NCBI GenBank assembly: GCA_919902965.1
Contig: CAKKSJ010000387.1
Span: 1-9,064 of the forward strand
Length of the DNA: 9,064 nt
Reading direction: 5' to 3'
Source of the DNA: Burkholderiales bacterium
GTDB taxonomy: Bacteria > Pseudomonadota > Gammaproteobacteria > Burkholderiales > SG8-39
Shown here: positions 1-5,116 of the stretch, piece after piece
Layout: each line of letters starts with the position of its first letter
Position numbering within the stretch: the first letter of the stretch is position 1
Program-made: the position numbers and the translations under genes
Notes under the pieces: model-generated
Databases searched by the model: none
What the model saw: only the letters and a program-made list of their open reading frames with translations
Told to the model about the DNA's origin: nothing

Positions 1-608
1 CCGATGCCGGCCATGGCGAGCGCCGCGGCGATGTTCACATTGGCGGGAAAATGCGGTACGCCCTCGCGCGCCGAGCCCTCGAACAGGGTCACCGCTGCGC
101 TGAGATGGTCGAGGTCGAGTTTCAGTTTTTGAACATAGGGGATGCCTTTCCAGGCCGCGGGCGGCTTGGTCACGGCGATTTCGACCGAATCGGCGCCGGC
201 CACGCAGACTGCCTTGAGCGCATCGAGGCCGCCGATCCCGCCCGAAGGCACGTAGAGCAGGGCCTTGTATTTCGCCGCCGCCGCTTCCAGGCGCGCGCGC
301 AGGGCATCGTCGCAAAGCGCGCCCCCGGACAGAATGATCACCGCTATGCCTTGCTTCAGCAGCGGTTTGGCGAAATCGCGCACCGCATCGTGCGAAGCCG
401 CTTCAATCACCACTTCCGGTTGCGCGTCGATCATGGCTTCGAGCCCGGTGACGAAGGGCACGCCGTACTGCTCGGCCAGCGGCTTGCCGCGCGAGGCCGC
501 GCTGCGGCCCTGGATCGCGACCACGCGGGCGTCGCCCATGTCGCCGCGTGCAATGTGTTCGAGAAACAGGCGGGCGATGACGCCGCCGCCGATAATGCCG
601 ATGCGCAT
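1..608 (-). CDS. nadX: L-aspartate dehydrogenase (NadX/DUF108 type), 3' end beyond window
   Basis: About 202 codons are visible and the C-terminus is missing; the family is usually about 265 residues. The enzyme oxidises L-aspartate with NAD(P)+ to iminoaspartate, which can feed NAD biosynthesis, or runs in reverse to make aspartate. The N-terminus is a Rossmann strand and glycine loop (MRIGIIGGGVIA, residues 1-12). It is followed by the family signature VPSGGIGGLDALKA (about 120-133), TKPPAAWKG (147-155), and VTLFEGSAREG then HFPANVNIAAALA (about 173-198). The His and Asn residues of that last block belong to the conserved active-site region. The ATG at 608 is backed by a strong AGGAGG at 617-622 with 8-nt spacing. 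The gene lies 117 nt downstream of the diguanylate cyclase on the same strand, so it may be read from the same transcript. The family call is firm; the physiological direction and the nadX symbol are inferences. Confidence 0.9.
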   Translation of the reverse strand, partial: MRIGIIGGGVIARLFLEHIARGDMGDARVVAIQGRSAASRGKPLAEQYGVPFVTGLEAMIDAQPEVVIEAASHDAVRDFAKPLLKQGIAVIILSGGALCDDALRARLEAAAAKYKALLYVPSGGIGGLDALKAVCVAGADSVEIAVTKPPAAWKGIPYVQKLKLDLDHLSAAVTLFEGSAREGVPHFPANVNIAAALAMAGI

Positions 609-616
609 CCTGATGG

Positions 617-622
617 CCTCCT
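617..622 (-). promoter_or_regulatory. Strong ribosome binding site of aspartate dehydrogenase
   Basis: The minus strand reads AGGAGG here, 8 nt before the ATG at 608. This is the best Shine-Dalgarno match in the window and it fixes the start of the edge-truncated dehydrogenase. Confidence 0.85.
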
Positions 623-629
623 AGAACAG

Positions 630-655
630 GGGCGAATTCTGCCACACATTCGCCC
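630..655 (-). other. 8-bp inverted repeat (hairpin) in leader of aspartate dehydrogenase
   Basis: GGGCGAAT (630-637) and ATTCGCCC (648-655) are perfect inverted repeats around a 10-nt loop. The hairpin lies between the stop of the diguanylate cyclase and the ribosome site of the dehydrogenase, ending 7 nt before the AGGAGG. No run of U follows on either strand, so a classical intrinsic terminator is unlikely. It could be an RNA leader structure or an operator. Confidence 0.5.
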
Positions 656-725
656 TTCGTCGAGGCCGGCGCATAGCACGCGGCGCATCGGCCGGAGCTT
701 GCGTCCGACCTCGCCTGTTACGCGT

Positions 726-1562
726 TCAGGATAAGGGCGGCCCGCCGACTGCGATGCGGTTGCGTCCGGCGCGCTTTGCGCTATATACCGCCTTGTCGGC
801 GCTGGCCAGAATGCCTGCGACGCCGCGGACCTGTTCGTCCAGTTGCGCGACACCGATGCTTATAGTGATAGGCGCCGGCTGGCCGTCTTTGCTTGCATCG
901 GCCGGCAGCAAGCTCGCAGACTCAACCATCTGGCGCAAGCGCTCGGCGAACTTAAGGGCACCCGCAGCGTCGGTGTTGGGCAATATGATCACCATTTCCT
1001 CTCCGCCGTAACGCGCCGCGATATCCGAATCCCGGCATACGTCCCCGATGAGCTTGCCCAGGCCGACCAATACGTGATCGCCCGCATGGTGTCCGAAAGT
1101 GTCGTTGATGTTTTTGAAGTGATCGACGTCGATCATCAGCAGCGAAAGCGCCAGGCCGTACCTGTCTGCCCGCTCGACCTCTTCCTTGAGCCGGCGTTCC
1201 AGATAGCGGCGATTGTGAATCGCCATCAAGGGATCGGTGATGTTTTCCAGCTCCAGGACGGCGACGCGGCGCACGTCCAGTGCGGTGCGCAGGGAAAGTC
1301 CGGCGACCGCGAGCACAAAGCAGGCGCCGAAAAAGAAAATCACCGGAACCACAAGGTTCGCCGGGCCGGACGGGGAATTCCAGTGCAGCGCCGTGTAGCC
1401 TACGTAGCCTGCGATGAAAAACAGAATCAGTGCGCCCAAGCCATACCAATAGATCCGGATGCGCCCGGGTGGCAGCTGCGCGATCAGTTTTGCCACTGGA
1501 ACCAGGGCGCAAACCTGCAGGCCGCCGCCGATGATTAGTATTGTATTTGCGACTACGGACAT
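726..1562 (-). CDS. Membrane diguanylate cyclase (GGDEF domain, GGEEM variant)
   Basis: A 278-residue inner-membrane protein expected to make cyclic di-GMP from two GTP. Three hydrophobic helices occupy about residues 2-28, 37-59 and 69-92; no known sensor domain is visible before the GGDEF domain at about 110-272. That domain carries NRRYLERRL, the metal-binding MIDVDHFKNINDTFGHHAGD, an intact inhibitory I-site RDSD (177-180), and the signature YGGEEM five residues later. The signature has Met where the family has Phe (GG[D/E]EF). The catalytic Gly-Gly-Glu-Glu is kept, so activity is plausible. The start is uncertain: ATG 1562 is used here, but an in-frame GTG at 1574 would add four residues, and neither has a good ribosome site. 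It follows the oxidoreductase by 45 nt (33 from the GTG), suggesting co-transcription. The stop is at 726-728. Confidence 0.9.
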   Translation of the reverse strand: MSVVANTILIIGGGLQVCALVPVAKLIAQLPPGRIRIYWYGLGALILFFIAGYVGYTALHWNSPSGPANLVVPVIFFFGACFVLAVAGLSLRTALDVRRVAVLELENITDPLMAIHNRRYLERRLKEEVERADRYGLALSLLMIDVDHFKNINDTFGHHAGDHVLVGLGKLIGDVCRDSDIAARYGGEEMVIILPNTDAAGALKFAERLRQMVESASLLPADASKDGQPAPITISIGVAQLDEQVRGVAGILASADKAVYSAKRAGRNRIAVGGPPLS

Positions 1563-1607
1563 ACTGTCCGGCACCGGTGGAATCTGTCGGGAACGGGAGC
1601 GATTAGA

Positions 1608-2582
1608 TCATGAATCCTGCATCCGCACCACGATTTTGCCCAGATGCGCGTTCGCTTCCATGTACGCTTTCGCTGCCGGCAATTCGTCGAATGCGAAAAC
1701 CCGGTCGACCAGCGGCCGGATGCGGCCGTCGGCAATCATCGGGAGTATATCGGCGCTGAAACCGCGCGCGGATTCGGCTTTCTGCTCGGCGCTGCGCAAC
1801 CTGTTGGACACGCCGAACAGCACCAGGCGTTTTGCATGCAGCGCTTCGATGTCGATTTCGGCTTTCAGCACGTCGTCGAGATAGCCCACCGTGGCGAGCC
1901 GGCCCTGGAAGGCGAGCGAGCGCACGCACGCGGCGAACACCGAGCCACCGACGTTGTTGACGACGAGGTTCACTCCCTTGCCGCCGCTGGCCTGCATGAC
2001 TGCTTCGCAGAAGTCGCCAGCACGCGTGCGCAGGCCCAGATCCAGTCCGATCGTTTTCAGCCGCGCCAGCTTGTCGTCCGAGCCCGAGGTGCCGATCACT
2101 TTTGCGCCCAGCGCTTTCGCGGTTTGCAGGGCCGCGACGCCGACGCCGGAAGAGATGCCGGTCACCAGCAGCCATTCGCCCGCGGCGAGCTTTCCCTGGG
2201 CGATGAGCATGTCGTGCACCACCATGAAGGTGAGCGGAATGCCGGCTGCCTCTTCCCAGGACAGGTTTTGCGGCATTGCGACGGTCTCGCGCACATCCAT
2301 GAGCGCATATTCGGCAAATGCCCCGGGACAACGGCCCATGACGCGGGCGCCCGGGGTGAAGCCGGTGACGCCGGCGCCGAGCTTGACGATCTCGCCCGCG
2401 CCTTCGCCTCCCGCGGGCTTCGCCGCGCCGCGCGGGCCATGGCCGGCGATGAACTCGCCGCGGTTGAGGCCGGCGGCGCGCATGCGCACGAGTATCTGCC
2501 CCGCTGCGGGCTCGGGCATGGGCGTTTCGCGCCGCTCCAGTGTCGTTTGTCCGGCGTCGGCTTGAATCCAGTAAGACTGCAT
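1608..2582 (-). CDS. Quinone oxidoreductase-like MDR-family dehydrogenase
   Basis: A 324-residue member of the medium-chain dehydrogenase/reductase superfamily, zinc-free quinone-reductase branch; it would use NADPH to reduce a quinone or enone in the cytoplasm. The GroES-like N-terminal half has AAGLNRGEF (36-44), GGEGAGEIVKLGAGV (58-72) and GRCPGAFAEYAL (83-94). The Rossmann half has the nucleotide loop TGISSGVGVAALQ (141-153), where most relatives have AxxGGVG, and the C-terminal strand GKIVVRM (315-321). No structural-zinc cysteine cluster is present. The ATG at 2582 is supported by GGGAG at 2590-2594, 7 nt upstream. It is the first gene of the minus-strand block and is divergent from the thioesterase. 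The substrate cannot be assigned; a fused enoyl reductase is unlikely because the protein stands alone at the usual single-domain length. Confidence 0.88.
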   Translation of the reverse strand: MQSYWIQADAGQTTLERRETPMPEPAAGQILVRMRAAGLNRGEFIAGHGPRGAAKPAGGEGAGEIVKLGAGVTGFTPGARVMGRCPGAFAEYALMDVRETVAMPQNLSWEEAAGIPLTFMVVHDMLIAQGKLAAGEWLLVTGISSGVGVAALQTAKALGAKVIGTSGSDDKLARLKTIGLDLGLRTRAGDFCEAVMQASGGKGVNLVVNNVGGSVFAACVRSLAFQGRLATVGYLDDVLKAEIDIEALHAKRLVLFGVSNRLRSAEQKAESARGFSADILPMIADGRIRPLVDRVFAFDELPAAKAYMEANAHLGKIVVRMQDS

Positions 2583-2606
2583 GCATGTTCTCCCGTTGAG
2601 TTCGCC

Positions 2607-2635
2607 ATGATCATCGCGCGCTTGCCCTGCGTCAA
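2607..2635 (-). promoter_or_regulatory. Candidate sigma-70 promoter of the oxidoreductase operon
   Basis: The minus strand shows a -35 TTGACG (2630-2635, 5 of 6 matches) and a -10 GATCAT (2607-2612, 4 of 6) separated by exactly 17 bp. Transcription would begin near 2600, about 18 nt before the oxidoreductase ATG and just upstream of its ribosome site. This is a consensus reading only. Confidence 0.4.
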
Positions 2636-2689
2636 GGTTTTAGTCGCGCGCATGCAGTAACATCGGCCATCCTGTTGCAGAGGCCAGCG

Positions 2690-3100
2690 ATGAGCGCTAT
2701 TCCCGGATTGACCCTGGGCATGAAAGGCACGGCCGAGATTGTCGTGGGCGAGCAGCACACGGCGCCGAAAGTGGGCAGCGGCCGCGTGCATGTGCTGGCG
2801 ACGCCGGTGATGATCAACCTGATCGAGGCGGCGGCGCTGGCCGCGGTGGAGCATCTGCTGCCGCCGGGGCAGCAAAGCCTGGGAACGCATCTCGATGTGC
2901 GCCACTTCGCCGCCACGCCGGTGGGCATGCGCGTGAGCGCCGCAGCCGAGCTGGTCAAAATCGACGGCCGGTTGCTGAGCTTTCGCGTCACTGCAGCCGA
3001 TGCGATCGAGACCATTGGTGACGGTACCCACGAGCGCGTGGTGGTGACGCTGGAGCGCTTTGATCAGCGGGTGCAGAAGAAGGTCGCCCAAATCGGCTGA
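2690..3100 (+). CDS. FlK-like hotdog acyl-CoA thioesterase
   Basis: A 136-residue single-domain hotdog thioesterase resembling fluoroacetyl-CoA thioesterase FlK. It would hydrolyse a small acyl-CoA in the cytoplasm. The blocks LATPVMINLIEAAALAAVE, SLGTHLDVRHFAATPVGM, RLLSFRVTAADA and IGDGTHERVVVTLERF match the FlK pattern. Thr38, Glu46 and His72 keep the spacing (8 and 26 residues) of the FlK triad Thr42-Glu50-His76, as recalled from the literature. The position matching the FlK lid Phe36 appears to be Arg32, so fluoroacetyl selectivity is not expected. ATG 2690 is preferred over an in-frame TTG at 2675 because AGAGG (2679-2683) lies 6 nt before it. The gene is divergent from the oxidoreductase and convergent with the small-protein cassette. 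The true substrate is unknown. Confidence 0.88.
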   Translation: MSAIPGLTLGMKGTAEIVVGEQHTAPKVGSGRVHVLATPVMINLIEAAALAAVEHLLPPGQQSLGTHLDVRHFAATPVGMRVSAAAELVKIDGRLLSFRVTAADAIETIGDGTHERVVVTLERFDQRVQKKVAQIG

Positions 3101-3148
3101 GGTCGACGGGGCACGATCTGCGCTGACGGCTGTCGGCGCAGGGCAGGT

Positions 3149-3165
3149 CGGATGGCCACCATCCG
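3149..3165. other. Inverted repeat, 7-bp stem with 3-nt loop
   Basis: CGGATGG (3149-3155) and CCATCCG (3159-3165) pair perfectly around CCA. It starts 49 nt after the thioesterase stop and could stall or end that transcript, but no U tract follows. Confidence 0.5.
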
Positions 3166-3201
3166 CGTCGGGGCGGACGCTTGGATAGCTCCAGTCATAT
3201 T

Positions 3202-3222
3202 CCCGGTCAGGACGGGACCGGG
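3202..3222. other. Inverted repeat, 7-bp stem with 7-nt loop
   Basis: CCCGGTC (3202-3208) and GACCGGG (3216-3222) pair perfectly. A third, smaller repeat, CCCCG/CGGGG, follows at 3273-3284. Together they make the gap highly foldable on either strand. Confidence 0.5.
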
Positions 3223-3322
3223 CATTGGCGACCACGAGTAGACACAGGGAGAAGTTCGACGCCGGCTCGGCTCCCCGACCGGGGCAAAAGGGGGCAGGTC
3301 AGGTGGGGCGAACTATTCGGCG

Positions 3323-3637
3323 TCATTGTAGATTTTTGCGTCGGGTAATCTCTGTGAATATGTCCACGAGCCGCTCAGACTCAAGGTCAGGCGGCGAGAT
3401 GCCGTAGATCTGTGTAATTTGTTTCCATATTTCAGAAGTATCGGACGAGCCCATCTCCGTGAAATCGAGCAAATCAGATTCGTCGCTAATCAAGTACTCA
3501 CCCGGCAGAAAATCGAAAACCTGCCCCATGAAATCGGTGGCCAGTTGTGTAAACTCCTCGATTCGTTCCGTCGATGCAAACGTAATCTTCTTACCCGCGA
3601 AGCGACCGCGTGTGATGCGTTTGTCGTCTTTGCTCAT
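3323..3637 (-). CDS. Small protein of unknown function, third gene of toxin-antitoxin cassette
   Basis: A 104-residue soluble, acidic protein that I cannot assign to a family. It begins with a basic stretch (MSKDDKRITRGRFAGKK). A likely helical middle follows (ERIEEFTQLATDFMGQVFDF), then a conserved-looking core LPGEYLISDESDLLDFTEMGSSDTSEIWKQI (about 44-74), and it ends in YGISPPDLESERLVDIFTEI. No signal peptide, membrane segment or cysteine is seen. The ATG at 3637 has no ribosome site. It overlaps the stop of an 8-codon frame that starts 3 nt after the toxin stop, so translation may be coupled. Three sequence lines inside the gene counted by hand average about 48% GC, well below the flanking genes, suggesting acquisition. 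A third toxin-antitoxin partner or an unrelated passenger are both possible. Confidence 0.7.
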   Translation of the reverse strand: MSKDDKRITRGRFAGKKITFASTERIEEFTQLATDFMGQVFDFLPGEYLISDESDLLDFTEMGSSDTSEIWKQITQIYGISPPDLESERLVDIFTEITRRKNLQ

Positions 3638-3663
3638 CGTCTTGACGTTGGTCGCGTCATAAT

Positions 3664-3963
3664 TTACGACTTGAGAAAGGGATCGGTGCCGCGGCTGGTG
3701 TGCCAGAGCGCTAATACTTCAACTCGGCTAGCGTGGACACGATAGTAGAGATAGTAGTGAACCCGCGCGAGATGCAATCGCCTTACGCCGCGCGCGCGAA
3801 CATTCAATGCCGGCGCGCCAATGCCGGGTTCAGCGCTAAGAAGCGAAAACGCCTGCGCAAGTTCTTCGTCGAAGGCCTCCGGGGCAAGAGGGCGATTCTC
3901 GTCCCACCACAATGCAGCGCGATCAATGTGCGCTTGCGCTCGCTTTGTGACCCGAACTTCCAC
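3664..3963 (-). CDS. ParE/RelE-family toxin
   Basis: A 99-residue protein of the RelE/ParE toxin fold. Members either cut mRNA at the ribosome (RelE) or poison gyrase (ParE); the sequence alone does not decide which. Visible family marks are an N-terminal helix with WWDENRP (18-24), APEAFDEELAQAFSLLSAEPGIG (27-49), the strand pair GVRRLHLARVHYYLYYRV (59-76) and the C-terminal VLALWHTSRGTDP (83-95). This pattern is closest to plasmid-stabilisation ParE-like proteins. The start is GTG 3963, only 6 nt after the antitoxin stop, so translation is probably coupled to the antitoxin. The frame is full length and undamaged. Confidence 0.88.
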   Translation of the reverse strand: MEVRVTKRAQAHIDRAALWWDENRPLAPEAFDEELAQAFSLLSAEPGIGAPALNVRARGVRRLHLARVHYYLYYRVHASRVEVLALWHTSRGTDPFLKS

Positions 3964-3969
3964 GGTCTC

Positions 3970-4194
3970 TCAGCGACGACGACGGGCGAGCCTTGCAAGC
4001 ACCTCCTCGGCGGAAACCGCTTCTCCGCGATCGGCCTCGGCGATAGAAAGAAGCAGTTCGGCCTCCTCCTCAGCGGACAGGGTGAAGCCGCCTTCGTCGT
4101 CTTTGGCCAGAACAGTCACCGACGCGCCCTCTTCGAGTGTTACACCCTCGACTACGACTTTACCGCCGACAACTTTTCCAGTGGCTATCTTCAC
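3970..4194 (-). CDS. Small antitoxin paired with ParE-like toxin
   Basis: A 74-residue acidic protein directly upstream of the toxin, in the normal antitoxin-first order. Residues 1-30 look like a short beta region (TGKVVGGKVVVEGVTLEEGASVTVLA) of the kind in AbrB/SpoVT-like DNA-binding antitoxins. Residues 36-74 form a probable amphipathic helix, FTLSAEEEAELLLSIAEADRGE then VSAEEVLARLARRRR, which would wrap the toxin. It is not a classical ParD ribbon-helix-helix sequence. The start is GTG 4194, and the nearest GGAG is 13 nt upstream, too far to be convincing. The protein would neutralise the toxin and may repress its own operon. The role rests on gene order and size as much as on sequence. 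Confidence 0.8.
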   Translation of the reverse strand: MKIATGKVVGGKVVVEGVTLEEGASVTVLAKDDEGGFTLSAEEEAELLLSIAEADRGEAVSAEEVLARLARRRR

Positions 4195-4282
4195 AGTGCG
4201 AAGAATACTCCAATCTACTATCCGTCGTGGACGCTATTGGCAGACCCCTTTAGTTTTGTGGTGGCCTTCCTGGTTTTGTGCG
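4195..4282 (-). promoter_or_regulatory. Leader of toxin-antitoxin cassette with a 20-bp-spaced direct repeat
   Basis: GTTTTGTG occurs at 4253-4260 and again at 4273-4280, exactly 20 bp apart, so both copies face the same side of the helix. They lie 58-86 bp upstream of the antitoxin start and could bind a repressor such as the antitoxin. No convincing sigma-70 promoter and no terminator for the upstream amidohydrolase gene is seen, so read-through into the cassette is possible. Confidence 0.3.
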
Positions 4283-5059
4283 TCAGCGGAAGCCGTAAAA
4301 CGCCGCCGCATTGTCCTGTAGCGCAGCAGCCAAGTTTTCTTCGCCGAAGGGCCGCACCCATGCGCCATAGGTGAGGGCGTCGCGGTGCTGGGTCCAGGGC
4401 CAGTCGCTGCCCCAGAGCAATTTCGAGGCACCCAGCGCGTGCTTGAGCCGCGCATACGCCGTCCGCGGGTTCATGTTCCTGGCTCTGTACGGCGCCGCAA
4501 TCATTACGTGCGCGCCAACTAGCGCCATCTGTTCCAGCAAAGCGTCGTAGACGGGATCGGACTCGGCGCCGGGAAGCGATTCCGGCCGGCCGAAGTGGTC
4601 GATGACCAATTTATCCGCGCGCCCGTCGATTCGCTGCAGAATATGGAGAAGGCGCGCGGCGTCGTCATGCAGGCCTACGCTCAGGCCCTCGCGGGCGCAG
4701 CGCTCGATCAAGCGGAGCTGCTCGGGCGCGAGCGTTTGCGCAAGCTCGGTCTGAAACAAATTGAGCCGGATGCCGACGACCCCGGATTGCCGGAGGTCGC
4801 GCAGCTCCGCTGCCGAGGTCCTGGGGTCGAGAACGAACACGCCTCTCAGATTGGCAGGATCTTGCTCGAGTTCCGCGGCGAGCAGAGCGTTGTCCGTGCC
4901 CATGAACGAGGTTTGCACGAGCACAAAGCGCGCGATCCCCGCGGGCTTGGCAAGCGCGCGGACGTCGTCGAGTGCTGCATCGAAGTCGGGGTTGTGCCGC
5001 GCGCTGGATGCAAGGGCGGAATTGCGGCGAAACACGTGGATGTGGCAATCGATTGACAA
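4283..5059 (-). CDS. Amidohydrolase, LigI-like (2-pyrone-4,6-dicarboxylate hydrolase family)
   Basis: A 258-residue TIM-barrel hydrolase of the amidohydrolase-2 family, the group containing the metal-independent lactonase LigI. It would open a lactone or similar carboxylate ester in the cytoplasm. The barrel markers are DCHIHVF (4-10, His6/His8), GIRLNL (96-101), DHFGRP (154-159) and LLWGSDWPWTQH (214-225, Asp219). Recalled LigI residues His180, Arg183 and Arg217 match His155, Arg158 and Arg192 in spacing. The second of two substrate arginines near GIRLNL and the LigI tyrosine look absent, so the substrate probably differs. The start is TTG 5059, supported by AGGA at 5069-5072 with 9-nt spacing; no ATG is available in frame. 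The gene is divergent from gntR-tctCBA, which points to a role in using the imported carboxylate. Confidence 0.88.
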   Translation of the reverse strand: MSIDCHIHVFRRNSALASSARHNPDFDAALDDVRALAKPAGIARFVLVQTSFMGTDNALLAAELEQDPANLRGVFVLDPRTSAAELRDLRQSGVVGIRLNLFQTELAQTLAPEQLRLIERCAREGLSVGLHDDAARLLHILQRIDGRADKLVIDHFGRPESLPGAESDPVYDALLEQMALVGAHVMIAAPYRARNMNPRTAYARLKHALGASKLLWGSDWPWTQHRDALTYGAWVRPFGEENLAAALQDNAAAFYGFR

Positions 5060-5082
5060 GCAGGCAATTCCTATGGTCTTAT
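5053..5082 (+). promoter_or_regulatory. Candidate sigma-70 promoter of gntR-tctCBA
   Basis: A perfect -35 TTGACA (5053-5058) overlaps the amidohydrolase start codon. A weak -10 TCTTAT (5077-5082, 4 of 6) follows after 18 bp and lies inside the palindrome. Initiation near 5089 would leave almost no leader before ATG 5093, or about 28 nt before the alternative ATG 5117. Confidence 0.4.
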
Positions 5083-5088
5083 ATAAGA
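5077..5088. promoter_or_regulatory. Perfect 12-bp palindrome, probable GntR operator
   Basis: TCTTATATAAGA reads identically on both strands. It sits in the 33-bp gap between the divergent start codons and covers parts of both candidate promoters. It lies inside a looser GTC...TATA / TATA...GAC symmetry reaching about 5096. GntR regulators commonly bind such short AT-rich palindromes next to their own gene. Confidence 0.55.
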
Positions 5089-5116
5089 GTATATGACATC
5101 CGCATCAACAAGACAA
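5088..5116 (-). promoter_or_regulatory. Candidate sigma-70 promoter of the amidohydrolase
   Basis: On the minus strand a -35 TTGTCT (5111-5116, 4 of 6) and a -10 TATACT (5088-5093, 5 of 6) are separated by exactly 17 bp. Transcription would start near 5081, about 22 nt before the TTG start, inside the palindrome. The promoter overlaps the first codons of gntR. Confidence 0.5.

Larger units (their letters stand above)
3101..3322. other. Structured convergent intergenic region without a recognisable gene
   Basis: The gap separates the ends of two convergent genes. It holds three GC-rich inverted repeats (listed separately) and a degenerate direct repeat, GGGCAGGTC plus six further bases, at 3141-3155 and 3292-3306 (13 of 15 positions equal). 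No reading frame here resembles a known protein. The run GCAAAAGGGGGCAGGTC near 3284-3300 recalls G-rich sequences seen beside REP-type elements, but this is only an impression. Confidence 0.5.

Noticed and set aside
51..734. 227-codon plus-strand frame opposite aspartate dehydrogenase
   Set aside because: The minus strand encodes a recognisable NadX with a strong ribosome site; this is its antisense shadow.
1644..2660. 338-codon plus-strand frame opposite the oxidoreductase
   Set aside because: It is antisense to a clear MDR enzyme and rich in Ala, Gly, His and Arg; no family features.
2162..3235. 357-codon minus-strand frame spanning oxidoreductase, promoter region and thioesterase
   Set aside because: It crosses two well-supported genes and their divergent control region and has no protein-family pattern.
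3101..3322. CRISPR array or intact insertion sequence in the hairpin-rich gap
   Set aside because: Only one degenerate repeat pair is present, with no regular spacers, and no transposase frame can be found.
3225..3407. 60-codon plus-strand frame in the convergent gap
   Set aside because: It runs antisense into the small unknown gene, has no ribosome site and no recognisable motif.
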